A stretch of 64,000 nt of DNA from Nitrospirillum iridis (GTDB taxonomy: Bacteria; Pseudomonadota; Alphaproteobacteria; Azospirillales; Azospirillaceae). Location: NCBI RefSeq assembly GCF_014205765.1, contig NZ_JACIIZ010000011.1, forward strand, positions 1 through 64,000, read 5' to 3'. How positions within the stretch are numbered: the first letter of the stretch is position 1; each line of letters opens with the position of its first letter. Of this stretch, positions 50,213 to 58,922 are shown in pieces. The translations under genes were made by a program, and so were the position numbers. Below the pieces are notes generated by a model. That model was not told the origin of the DNA, ran no database searches, and saw only the letters and a list, made by a program, of their open reading frames with translations.

Positions 50213-50593
50213 TCAATACGCCGGTCCCAGGCGGACCAGTGCCTTCTTTCCGCCGCTGTAAGCGAAGTGCCAGTCCTGCCAGCCGTTGATGGGGGTATCG
50301 GTAACGCAGACGATGGATACGCCCGCGTCTGGATGGGGGGTCAGGTAGTAGAAGGAAAATCCCGGATCTGGGCTTAAAACCCCCAGTATTGATCCATTCC
50401 GGGCGATAAGCATCAACCGCGTTGGCAGCTTGGCGCCGTCGTCTTTCACCAAAACATAGAGGACGCCTTTTGCGGCCATGGCGCTGTCCACGCCAGGCAC
50501 TTTGAGGGAAAGCGTCTTGCCGTCATCGGGCGTCCAGGTGACCTCTTGTCCGGTCACAACTGATACGTTGCCGCTTTGTGCTGTCACACTCAT
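50213..50593 (-). CDS. Hypothetical protein directly after rhs, candidate immunity protein
   Basis: 126 residues, no signal peptide, predicted mostly beta. I do not recognise the family. It starts 27 bp after the RHS stop with an AAGGA ribosome site, the standard place for the cognate immunity gene of an RHS toxin. Lack of an export signal fits a toxin acting in the cytosol. Motifs such as VTWTPDDGKTLSLKVPG and GWQDWHFAYSGGKKALVRLG can be used for searching. Confidence 0.55.
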   Translation of the reverse strand: MSVTAQSGNVSVVTGQEVTWTPDDGKTLSLKVPGVDSAMAAKGVLYVLVKDDGAKLPTRLMLIARNGSILGVLSPDPGFSFYYLTPHPDAGVSIVCVTDTPINGWQDWHFAYSGGKKALVRLGPAY

Positions 50594-50620
50594 AGGGATT
50601 CCTTAAAGTACCGGTGTTCC

Positions 50621-53600
50621 TCAAAATATTGGATTTTCGCCGACGACCCTCAGATAATCCATCCTATCCCCCGGCGGCACATTCATTTGCAGCTGTGAGC
50701 CACCGCCCGGTAGATAGCTGCTGGTTGCCTCGTCGATCTGAGGGCCGACGGGGCCGACCTTGACGGGCAGGGGCTTGGTTACTTCGTACGTCACCACGCG
50801 GTCCACATCCGGCTTCCACGCCTGTTTCACCGCCAGATCATTGCGTACATAATTCACGTCTGGGATGTCGTCGTAGGTGCCGAAGGCGCCAGGCCGGCTG
50901 CTGGTCTGGCCGGGACTCATGGCCATGTTGAAGCGCGTGCCCGGCGTCAGCGTGGCATCCGTCGGCACGTATCCTTCCGGCCATGGCGACTGGTTGGCGA
51001 CTAAGTTCTTGTAGGATGCCGCCGCCTCGGTGGAATTGGCGAAATTTCCCCTCTGCGCCTTCTGGAATTCGTTCCAGGTGTTGCACGCCAACCCCATCGG
51101 GTCCACCCACTGCACCGGGTTGGGGGCATAGGCGGCGATGTTGCTGCCGCCTCTCAGCCGGATGGGATCCTGGGAGATGAAGCAGCCTTCCGCCGGGGCA
51201 TAGTAGCGGTGGCGGTTGTAGTGGAGGCCGGTTTCGGGGTCGTGGTACTGGCCCTGGAAACGCAGGGGGTTGGGGATGGTGACGACGGTCTGGCGGGCTA
51301 GGGCGCCCCAGGCCTTGTAATCGGCGGCCCACACCACCTGGCCATTATCGTTGGTCAGCTCCTGGGGGGTGCCCAGATGGTCCAGATGGTAGTGGTAGGC
51401 TTGGGCGGGCTGTTCCGGCTCCGCCCGGCGCAACTGGGCCAGGGGGCGGAAGGTGCCGGGCTCATAGACATAGACGGTGGCCAGGGGATCGGCGGGCGCC
51501 GGTGCGGCCTCATCCGCCTTGACCTCGACCGGTAGGCTCTCGGCCAGCAGGACGTTGCCATCCCACAGGAAGGCGGTGCGCTGGGTGGCAGCGGATGCGG
51601 GGGTGCCGGCATCGTTGGCCGGGACGGGGGCCGTATGGGCGCTTTCCTTCCACACCCGGCGGCCGAAAGCATCATAGCCGAAGCGGGTGAGGGTGGCTCC
51701 CCGGCGGCCGGTCTCCTCCACCGCCAGCAGGCGGTTGCCGGCGTCGTAGCGGTAATCCACGGTCACGGCGCCGCCGGCGGCGCGCCATTCCTTCACCCGG
51801 TTGCCCCAGGCGTCGTACTCGAACTTGGCGTCGCCGTGCACCAGCAGGCGGTCGCCGCGCGCCTCGCCGCCCCAGAAGGCGGCGTCGGGGCCGGAGGCGA
51901 GGATGTTGCCGGCGGGGTCGGTGACGAAGCTTTCAGGGGTGGTGCCCTCCACCGCCAGCAGGCGGTCACAGGCGTCGTAGCGGTAGCGCTTGACGCCGCG
52001 CCGCGCGTCCTCAAGGACCGTCAGGGTGTCGGCGCCGTCGTAGCCGTAGCCGCGGGCGTAGATCGCCTCGCCGCCTGCCGCCCCACCATTGGCCCGCCGC
52101 CGGCCTTCCTGGCGCACCAGGCGGCCCTGGGGATCGAAGGCCTGGATCTGGTGGACGCCGCCGGCCAGGCGTTCCACCTCACGGCCCGAGGCGTCGTGGG
52201 CGAAGCGCGCCAGGGCCTTGCCGTCCAGCCCCACCGCTACTGGCAGGTTGTCCGGGCCCCAGGCGATTTCCAGCCGCCGGCCATCGGGCAGGACGGTGGC
52301 CACCCGCCGGCCGCGCGCGTCGCGCTGGAAGCGGATTTCCCGGTCGCCCTGCCGCTCCAGCGTCGGCCGCCCGGCGGCGTCATAGGCGAAGGCGACCCGC
52401 GTGTCCGGCGTCTCCGCCGACAGCAACCGTCCCGCGATGTCATAGCTGAAGCGATGGCTCCGCCCATCGGCATAGAGGGTTTCCAACGGCCGGCCGGCCG
52501 GGTCGCGGCTGAAGCGCGTCATGCGGCCCTGGTCCACCGTGGCGGCCACGAAGCCGCCGGGGTCGCGGTGATAGTCCAGCCGCCGGCCGTCGAAGCCCGT
52601 CTCCCCCACCAGGCGTCCGGCCAGGTCGTAATCCAGCCGATACTGTTCCCCCTTCTGGTTGAACAGGCTCACCAAGTTCAGTTCGCTATCGTAACGGTAG
52701 TGGAAGCCGCTACCGTCGGCGGCGATGCGCTCCAGGGGATAGGGCAGGCCGTCATAGCGCCAGCGGGTCACTCGGCCCAGCGGGTCACGGTGCAGGGTGA
52801 CGTGGTCCTCGGCATCGAACTCCAGCGTGACCGTGCCGCCGTCGGGCCGGTGGACGGTGGTGATGTTGCCGTTGGCGTCGCGGTCCACCCGCAAGGGCGC
52901 GTCCCCGCCCCGGCGCATCTCCACCACCCGGCCCAGCGCGTCGTGGACATAGCGGCGACGGTCGGCCTTGGCGGTTCCCTCCGCCAGCAAATCGCCCTGG
53001 GGCGACCAGGTGTACCGCGCCGCCAGGCCCAGGGGGTCCTGGATGGCCAGCGGCATGCCCCGGCTGTCACGGGTGTATCGCGTGGCGCAACCCAGCGGGT
53101 CGGTATAGGTGGTCAGGTTGCCGCGCGCGTCATAGGCGAAGCGCTCCACCGTGCCGTCGGGCCGCGTCACCTGGAGGGGACGTCCCAGGCCGGGTCGTGT
53201 CAGGTCGGGCCGGGTGGCGTCGTCGCCGTAGGCCAGGCGGGTGATGGCGCCGTCCGCCGCCACCCGTTCCACCAGGCGGCCCAGATCGTCATAGGTCAGT
53301 TGCAGGGTGCCGCCGTCCGGCCCGATCAGGGCCAGCAGGTTGCCGGCGGGGTCATAGCGATGGCGGGTGACGCCCCCCAGGGGGTTCACCTCCTCCTCCA
53401 CCAGGCCCAGCTTGTTCCAGCGATAGCGGGTAACGGCGCCCAGGCCGTTGGTCACCACGGTGGTGTGGGCCTGGATGTCGTAGACCATCTGGGCGCGGTA
53501 CAGGCCGGCCTCGCCGGAAAGATGCACGCCCCAGGTGTCGACGCAGCGGGCGTCACGCCCCCTGGCCACGTCGTCCCAGACGAACTGGAAGCGCAGGCCA

Positions 53601-55054
53601 CCGCGCCGCGTCTCCTCCACCAGCAGGTGGTTATCGTAGCGGTAGTGCCAGGCGTTGCCGCGCGCGTCGCGCGCCTCCACCAGGTCGCCGGCGGCGTCAT
53701 AGACATAGCTGACCAGGCGCAGGGGCCGGTCGGCGCCGGCGGGGTCGGGGCCGTCCACGGCGATGATGCGGCCCACCTCATCCGTGGTGACGGCGAAGGC
53801 GCGGCCGGCGCTGTCCTGAATGCCGGTCAGGCGGCCGCCGGGGCCGCGATGCAGGACGATGGCGTTGTCGTTGGGGTCGACGACCTGGACCAGATGGCGC
53901 AGGCCGGTCTGACCGTCCCGGTCGCCGAAGACGTAGGCGATGCCGGTGTATGTCGCCAGCCAGTAGCGCCGGCCGTCGGTGTGCAGGATCAGCCGCTCCA
54001 CCACGTTCAGGCTGGGGCGGCCGGGGGCGGGGTCGGTGAAGAAGGCCAGGCGCCCGTCGGCCAGGCGGGCGGCCCAGCCGCCGCCGTCGATCCAGCGGTA
54101 CAGCGCCATGTCGTGGGGATGATGCCAGCCCGAGCCCAGTTCGCCCTTGTGGGTGGAACTGGACATCCAGATGCGCGACCAGGTGAACGGCAGGGGGCCG
54201 GCCACGTCGAAATCCCGGGCCTCGGTGAACAGCTCGCCCGTGGCCACGTCCACCGGGTGGCCAGCGGTATAGCGGCCGGCCAGCTTTCCGCCACCATAAC
54301 CGCCGACCGCGCCGCCGACGGCTTCGCCGATGATGCGGCCGCGCTCCCCGCCCACGGCCTGCCCGACGGCGCCGCCCACCTTGGCGCCGGCGGCCCCCAG
54401 CGCCATGCTGGCGACGGTGCTTTCGCCGAAGGCCATCAGGCCGCACAAGCCCTCCGCCAGGAAGGCGCCGGCGGCGCCGGCGCCCAGCGCCAGCACCGTT
54501 CCCCCGATCATCAGGTATTCGGCCATGGTGTTGGCCCAGTCCGGCACCTCGCCATGGATGGTCATGTAGGTGCCGGGGTCCCGCCCGATGAAGACATCGT
54601 GCGAGCCGTCCATGATGGATCCATCGCATTCCAGCTTGTCGCCGATGCGGGCGGCGGGCTTGCCGTTGATGAAGACGGTCTTGCTGCCCTGGGCGATGTG
54701 CTGGGGCGGCGGCCCGTCGCGTGAGCAGGCGGCCGCGTCCTGGATGGCGCGGGCGGCGGGCTTGTCGTTGATCAGCACGTTGTCGGAGCAGTCGGGCGCG
54801 ATCTCCCCCGCCTTGCTGGCGAAGGTGCTGCCCAGCGCCTCGCCCAGCAGGGCGCCGCCGCCGGTGGCGGCCATGGCCCCGCCCACCGCCGCGATGACGC
54901 CGAGGGCGGCCCCGCCCGTGCCCACCACGGCGATGACCGCCAGGGCGGCCCCCAGGCCGATGGCCGCCCCCACCAGGAAGCCGCCCAGGGCGCTGGTGTG
55001 CTGAATGGGGTCCTCCAGCCGGGCAGCCCCGTATTGCGGCGCGCCACCGTCCAT
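50621..55054 (-). CDS. T6SS RHS effector with prePAAR, PAAR and C-terminal toxin
   Basis: 1477 residues from the ATG at 55054. AARLEDPIQH (10-19) is the prePAAR motif. Residues 21-75 are hydrophobic, glycine/alanine-rich segments of the type bound by Eag chaperones. The PAAR domain follows (about 95-175, with NVLINDKPAAR and TVFINGKPAAR). YD/RHS repeats fill about 230-1250. The core ends GCFISQDPIRLRGG...WVDPMGL, where RHS proteins self-cleave. The 155-residue tip (ACNTW...NPIF) contains YEVTKPLPVKVGP and YLPGGGSQLQM, reminiscent of NAD-consuming TNT-like toxins; that reading is tentative. Confidence 0.88.
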   Translation of the reverse strand: MDGGAPQYGAARLEDPIQHTSALGGFLVGAAIGLGAALAVIAVVGTGGAALGVIAAVGGAMAATGGGALLGEALGSTFASKAGEIAPDCSDNVLINDKPAARAIQDAAACSRDGPPPQHIAQGSKTVFINGKPAARIGDKLECDGSIMDGSHDVFIGRDPGTYMTIHGEVPDWANTMAEYLMIGGTVLALGAGAAGAFLAEGLCGLMAFGESTVASMALGAAGAKVGGAVGQAVGGERGRIIGEAVGGAVGGYGGGKLAGRYTAGHPVDVATGELFTEARDFDVAGPLPFTWSRIWMSSSTHKGELGSGWHHPHDMALYRWIDGGGWAARLADGRLAFFTDPAPGRPSLNVVERLILHTDGRRYWLATYTGIAYVFGDRDGQTGLRHLVQVVDPNDNAIVLHRGPGGRLTGIQDSAGRAFAVTTDEVGRIIAVDGPDPAGADRPLRLVSYVYDAAGDLVEARDARGNAWHYRYDNHLLVEETRRGGLRFQFVWDDVARGRDARCVDTWGVHLSGEAGLYRAQMVYDIQAHTTVVTNGLGAVTRYRWNKLGLVEEEVNPLGGVTRHRYDPAGNLLALIGPDGGTLQLTYDDLGRLVERVAADGAITRLAYGDDATRPDLTRPGLGRPLQVTRPDGTVERFAYDARGNLTTYTDPLGCATRYTRDSRGMPLAIQDPLGLAARYTWSPQGDLLAEGTAKADRRRYVHDALGRVVEMRRGGDAPLRVDRDANGNITTVHRPDGGTVTLEFDAEDHVTLHRDPLGRVTRWRYDGLPYPLERIAADGSGFHYRYDSELNLVSLFNQKGEQYRLDYDLAGRLVGETGFDGRRLDYHRDPGGFVAATVDQGRMTRFSRDPAGRPLETLYADGRSHRFSYDIAGRLLSAETPDTRVAFAYDAAGRPTLERQGDREIRFQRDARGRRVATVLPDGRRLEIAWGPDNLPVAVGLDGKALARFAHDASGREVERLAGGVHQIQAFDPQGRLVRQEGRRRANGGAAGGEAIYARGYGYDGADTLTVLEDARRGVKRYRYDACDRLLAVEGTTPESFVTDPAGNILASGPDAAFWGGEARGDRLLVHGDAKFEYDAWGNRVKEWRAAGGAVTVDYRYDAGNRLLAVEETGRRGATLTRFGYDAFGRRVWKESAHTAPVPANDAGTPASAATQRTAFLWDGNVLLAESLPVEVKADEAAPAPADPLATVYVYEPGTFRPLAQLRRAEPEQPAQAYHYHLDHLGTPQELTNDNGQVVWAADYKAWGALARQTVVTIPNPLRFQGQYHDPETGLHYNRHRYYAPAEGCFISQDPIRLRGGSNIAAYAPNPVQWVDPMGLACNTWNEFQKAQRGNFANSTEAAASYKNLVANQSPWPEGYVPTDATLTPGTRFNMAMSPGQTSSRPGAFGTYDDIPDVNYVRNDLAVKQAWKPDVDRVVTYEVTKPLPVKVGPVGPQIDEATSSYLPGGGSQLQMNVPPGDRMDYLRVVGENPIF

Positions 55055-55056
55055 CG

Positions 55057-55515
55057 TCAGGCCCCGGCGGCGCCGGCGCCGGCGGGGGCCGGCCAGGCGA
55101 AGCTGTTCAGGATCTGCATGAACTGCGCGTCGGCGTCCGCGAACTCCGTCAGTCGGGCGGTGTTGACGATGGTGATGCAGCGGCCATCGGGCAGCAGGCT
55201 GTAGATCTGCCGCTGTTTGATGGGGCCGGCGCCGGCGTCCCACTGGAACACCAGTTCCACCGCCGCCCGGCCGGCCAGCATGACGTCCTGCCGGGTGATC
55301 AGCTGGAAGCTGCGCGCCCGGGCGATCAGGTCCTTCAGCTGCCGGTTGACGTAGCCGCCCAACGTCTCTTCCGCCTGCGGCCGGTCATAGGCCACCATGA
55401 TGTTGGGCACCACCGGGCTGCCGCTCGGCGGCGCCGACCAGGCGATCATGGAGCGGTCGATCCAGCTGTCGGGTAGCAGGATGGAGAAGTCGGCGGTGCG
55501 GCAGGTTTGCGGCAT
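55057..55515 (-). CDS. Eag-type (DcrB/DUF1795) T6SS effector chaperone
   Basis: 152 residues. FSILLPDSWIDRSMIAW, MVAYDRPQAEETLGGYVNRQLKDL and VELVFQWDAGAGPIKQRQIYSLLPDGRCITIVNTA fit the DUF1795/DcrB fold of Eag chaperones. These bind the N-terminal transmembrane helices of prePAAR effectors and load them onto VgrG. It ends 2 bp before the RHS start, whose protein has the matching prePAAR and hydrophobic region. The alanine/glycine tail (PAPAGAGAAGA) is dispensable-looking. Confidence 0.82.
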   Translation of the reverse strand: MPQTCRTADFSILLPDSWIDRSMIAWSAPPSGSPVVPNIMVAYDRPQAEETLGGYVNRQLKDLIARARSFQLITRQDVMLAGRAAVELVFQWDAGAGPIKQRQIYSLLPDGRCITIVNTARLTEFADADAQFMQILNSFAWPAPAGAGAAGA

Positions 55516-55526
55516 GGCGGGTTCCT

Positions 55527-56312
55527 TCAGATCTGGCCCAGGATGCGGGCGACGGCCACGGCGCTGTCGGCGTCCGTGCCGCCGGTGCTGGGCAGGCCGG
55601 CGGCGGTTTGTTGGCCCAGGCCGGTCTGGCCCAGGGGGGACGTCTGGCCCAGCCCGGCGGTCTGGGCCAAGGCGGTGGTTTGCGGCGCACCGGAGTAGGA
55701 CGGGGTGGACCAGGAGGCCGTGCCGACCGAGGGCGCGGTTACGGCAGGGGCGCTCAAGGACTGTGACGAGAGGGCCGATGACGAGAAGGAGGGCGCGCCG
55801 ACGGACGGTGTGCTGATGGACGCGGCGGAGGGCAGGCCTGTGTTCATCCCGGCGGCGGAAGCGACGCTGGACAGGCCCGGCGCGGTTGAGACGCCGGGCA
55901 CGCCGGACGCGCCCTGTAGAGACGCGCCCTGCAGACCGGCCGCCGTGGGCAGGCTGGACGCATCGGGAAGGGCGGGGCTCGTCAAGGACGGGTTGCCCAA
56001 GGCGGATGTCCCGAGGGACGGTGAGCCCAGAGACTGACCCAGCGCACCGCTTGTTGTGCCACCGCCATTGCCGCCCAGCAGCTGGGACGCCTGCGCCGCC
56101 GTGCCCAGGGGAGAGGCGATGGAGGAGGGCAGGGCGGGTGCGGCGGCGTTGGCTAACGCGCCCAGATTGCCGGCGGATCCCATGCTGGCGGATCCCAATT
56201 CGGCGGACCCGAGCCCGGCGGGGGCCGACGACAGCGACAGGGGCGTATAGGGCTGGATGCCGAGGCTGCTGCCGATGGCGCCGGGCTGGATCAGGCTGGA
56301 AAGAACGGTCAT
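55527..56312 (-). CDS. Low-complexity Ser/Ala/Gly/Pro-rich protein in the vgrG operon
   Basis: 261 residues with almost no charged or aromatic residues in the middle. Short motifs such as LG(S/T)xxLG, PSLG and AxGLGQT recur irregularly. Only the ends look conserved: MTVLSSLIQPGAIGSSLGIQPYTPLSL at the start and GTDADSAVAVARILGQI at the finish. I recognise no family. Placed between vgrG and the Eag chaperone, with a ribosome site and 11 bp from the next start, it is likely translated. It could be a linker or adaptor between VgrG and the RHS effector, or a secreted disordered protein. Confidence 0.65.
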   Translation of the reverse strand: MTVLSSLIQPGAIGSSLGIQPYTPLSLSSAPAGLGSAELGSASMGSAGNLGALANAAAPALPSSIASPLGTAAQASQLLGGNGGGTTSGALGQSLGSPSLGTSALGNPSLTSPALPDASSLPTAAGLQGASLQGASGVPGVSTAPGLSSVASAAGMNTGLPSAASISTPSVGAPSFSSSALSSQSLSAPAVTAPSVGTASWSTPSYSGAPQTTALAQTAGLGQTSPLGQTGLGQQTAAGLPSTGGTDADSAVAVARILGQI

Positions 56313-56367
56313 CGGGAACCCTCCCGTGATTAAGGACGATGGCGGTTGCGATGGGTGCTGGGCGGGG

Positions 56368-58086
56368 TCAGCCGGAACAGTTCAGCCAGATCTTCTGGCC
56401 ATCCTGGCTGATGCCATCCTTGTCCAGCACCACGGTGCTGCCGTTGGTGGACAGGATGATGTTGTCCTTGGTCAGTTGCAGGTGGCTGCCGCCCACCTGC
56501 AGCACCAGCAGTTCCCCGGCGGTGATCACCAGGTTCTTGCCCACGCTTTCGAACATGTTGTTCTGGACGACCATGGAGAGGTCTTTCTGGGAGTGGAAGG
56601 CGATCTCCTCTGAGCCTGCCTTGTCCTCCAGGGTGAAGAGGTTGAAGCCACCGCCGCCGGGGCTGCTGGCGGTGCGGAAGGTGGTCTGGGTCTGCTGGGC
56701 GGGGAGGCCCAGGGGGGCGGTGGTCTCTGAATTGGGGACGGAGCCCAGGATGACGGGGCGGTCCGGGTTGCCTTCCAGGAAGGCGACGACGACCTCCATG
56801 CCCATGCGGGGGATGGTCTGGGCGCCGAAGCCGCGGCCGGCCCATCCCTGGGCGACGCGGACCCAGCATGAGCTGGCCTCGTTGGACTGGCCGCGGCGGT
56901 CCCAGAAGAACTGGACCTTCACCCGGCCGTGCTTGTCTGTGTAGATCTCCTGGCCCTTGGGTCCCACGACGACGGCCGTCTGCAGGCCGGCGATGGCGGG
57001 GCGGGTGGCGGCGCGCTGGGGCACGTAGGGGGTGGCGGCGGGCAGGCAGCTGAAGCGGTTGGTGTAGCCGGAATGGCCGGCCCCCGCGCTTTCATAACTG
57101 AGGTCGCTGGCGCGGTGGGTGATGCTCAGCACCACATAGGCGCCGTTCTCCGCCGCCACGGGATGGTCGGTCAGCTGGAAGCGTCCGCAGGGGGCCATGG
57201 ATCGGCAATCGCCGGCGGCCTGCACGGTCTCACGCCCGACCTCTTCGGCCTGCATGGCGAGCTTGGCCCGTCGCTGGCCGTCGCCGGCGGTGTCGTGCAG
57301 GCCGGGATAGTCGAAATGCTCGTGCTCGGGGTCCTGGCTGTAGGTGGAGACGGTGGGGACGGTCTGCTTCAGGTCCAGCTTGCTGGTCTGGAAGTTGTAG
57401 TCGCCCATGGCCCAGGCGCTGGCCTGGTAGGCGTGGCTGCGGTGCCATTCGGTGATGTGGTTGCTGTGGGCGGAGGTGGCGCTGAAGGGGATCAGGGGCT
57501 CATCGCCCGTCTGGTAGGCGGAGGTCTGGGAGCCGAGGACGAAGGTGTGCTTCCCCGGCTCGTGACGGAAGAAGTAATAGAGGCCGTCCTCCTCCATCAG
57601 GCGGGAGACGAAGTTGAAGTCGGTCTCGCGATACTGCACGCAATATTCGCGCGCCGGCGGGGCGGAGACACCGGAGAAGTCGTACTGGGTGACGCCCAGT
57701 TCCGCGAAGATGGTCTCCAGGATGTCCAGGGTGGTCTTGTTCTGGAAGATGCGGCAATCGCTGGTGCGGGTCAGGAACCACAGGCGGGGCACGATGCGTA
57801 GGGTGTAGTGGCGCTGTCCGCGCGAGGCGGCATGGCCGCCGGTGAGGGAGGCGACGACGCCGTTGAAGGTGCGGTAGACGCCGTCCTCCAGGCGCAGCTT
57901 GAGGTCCACGCTCTGCGCGATCAGCGCGGCGGGGTCCAGGTTGTCGTCCATGGCGCGCACGGTGGCCCGGAACTCGAAGGGCACCGAGACACCCTCCATC
58001 CCCTCCAGCGCCTCCAGCAGCAGCTGGTCGGGGCCCAGGGGGCTGTCCAGCCCCAATAACCGGTCCGCTTGGGTGTAACCGTCCAT
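56368..58086 (-). CDS. vgrG: VgrG spike protein
   Basis: 572 residues from the ATG at 58086. The gp27-like part (FRTFNGVVAS-type start, GVTQYDFSG, CVQYRETDFNFVSRLMEEDGLYYFFRHE) and the gp5 OB fold (DKHGRVKVQFFWDR, SCWVRVAQGWAGRGFGAQTIPRMGMEVVVAFLEGNPDRPVILG) are intact. A short beta-helix ends at NCSG. There is no effector extension, so it probably delivers the RHS/PAAR protein encoded downstream. Its first roughly 1,525 bp are nearly identical to the vgrG-lipase gene at 58919. Confidence 0.95.
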   Translation of the reverse strand: MDGYTQADRLLGLDSPLGPDQLLLEALEGMEGVSVPFEFRATVRAMDDNLDPAALIAQSVDLKLRLEDGVYRTFNGVVASLTGGHAASRGQRHYTLRIVPRLWFLTRTSDCRIFQNKTTLDILETIFAELGVTQYDFSGVSAPPAREYCVQYRETDFNFVSRLMEEDGLYYFFRHEPGKHTFVLGSQTSAYQTGDEPLIPFSATSAHSNHITEWHRSHAYQASAWAMGDYNFQTSKLDLKQTVPTVSTYSQDPEHEHFDYPGLHDTAGDGQRRAKLAMQAEEVGRETVQAAGDCRSMAPCGRFQLTDHPVAAENGAYVVLSITHRASDLSYESAGAGHSGYTNRFSCLPAATPYVPQRAATRPAIAGLQTAVVVGPKGQEIYTDKHGRVKVQFFWDRRGQSNEASSCWVRVAQGWAGRGFGAQTIPRMGMEVVVAFLEGNPDRPVILGSVPNSETTAPLGLPAQQTQTTFRTASSPGGGGFNLFTLEDKAGSEEIAFHSQKDLSMVVQNNMFESVGKNLVITAGELLVLQVGGSHLQLTKDNIILSTNGSTVVLDKDGISQDGQKIWLNCSG

Positions 58087-58103
58087 CGCTCTTTCCTCCC
58101 ACC

Positions 58104-58922
58104 TCAATGCTTGCCCGGCGGCGGCCATTTGCCCTCCGCCTTCAGGGCGCGCACCTGGGCCACGTTGGGCGGTGGCCAGGGATAGCCGGCGGCCTTAAGT
58201 CTTCCGATCACTTGGGGCAGGGCTTCGCCATCGGGGTTGTTGGGCAGGATACGGGAGGCGGTGGCAAAATCGGCCACGGTCATGCCGCCGGCGTCCGCCC
58301 AAAACGACGCGCCATGGTCCAACAGGAAAGCCACCGTTCGCCAATGGTCTGTGCCTGCGGCAGTTAGCAAAGGAGTGTTGCCCAGCTCATCGGCCTTACT
58401 GATGTCCGCTCCAGCGTCCAGTAAAGCCTGTGCCACGGGGACATCGCCCATCAAGCCGGCGACATAGAGCGGCGTCTGGTCATCCAGCGTGGCATTGGGA
58501 TCGGCGCCGGCGGCCAACAACAGTTTGACCATGGGAAGGTCGTGAATCCCAGCGGCTGTGTGCAGTGGCGCTAACCCCGGCGCGCCGTTGGGATTAGCGC
58601 CGGCTTTCAGAAGAGCTTGCGCCATGGCTTGGTCATGTCGCTCGACCGCCATCATCAGGCCGGTGACGCCATCCCTGCCGACCGTGTTCACACCGCCCGG
58701 TGCGTCACGAGCGGCCGCCAGAGCGGCATCGACCTTGCCGGCGGCAATGGCTTCAGCGAAGCGCCGGGCCGCTGGGTCGCTGAAACGGTCCGGAAAGAAG
58801 ACCAAGGGGTTCGTCGCCATCGTCCCACCGTGAGAGGGGTTCAAGAAAAAAAGAGTGCCTCGGGCGGCGAGGGCAACGCCAAGGACGCATGCCACCAGAA
58901 CTGGCCAAGACGATCGTTTCAT
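58104..58922 (-). CDS. Ankyrin-repeat protein, candidate immunity to the VgrG-lipase
   Basis: 272 residues from the ATG at 58922, chosen because it overlaps the upstream stop as ATGA; an ATG at 58934 is possible. One N-terminal hydrophobic segment (WPVLVACVLGVALAA) places it at the inner membrane facing the periplasm, or secretes it. Ankyrin repeats follow, e.g. DGVTGLMMAVERHDQAMAQALLKAGANPN, APLHTAAGIHDLPMVKLLLAAGADPN and TPLYVAGLMGDVPVAQALLDAGADI. Ankyrin proteins are known immunity partners of T6SS phospholipase effectors. Coupling to the lipase gene supports that role. Confidence 0.72.
   Translation of the reverse strand: MKRSSWPVLVACVLGVALAARGTLFFLNPSHGGTMATNPLVFFPDRFSDPAARRFAEAIAAGKVDAALAAARDAPGGVNTVGRDGVTGLMMAVERHDQAMAQALLKAGANPNGAPGLAPLHTAAGIHDLPMVKLLLAAGADPNATLDDQTPLYVAGLMGDVPVAQALLDAGADISKADELGNTPLLTAAGTDHWRTVAFLLDHGASFWADAGGMTVADFATASRILPNNPDGEALPQVIGRLKAAGYPWPPPNVAQVRALKAEGKWPPPGKH

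Noticed and set aside
51635-54724. 1029-residue plus-strand open frame opposite the rhs gene
   Set aside because: It lies wholly over the RHS coding sequence. Its composition is the mirror of GC-rich third positions (Gly/Ala/Val/His-rich), with no domains or signals.
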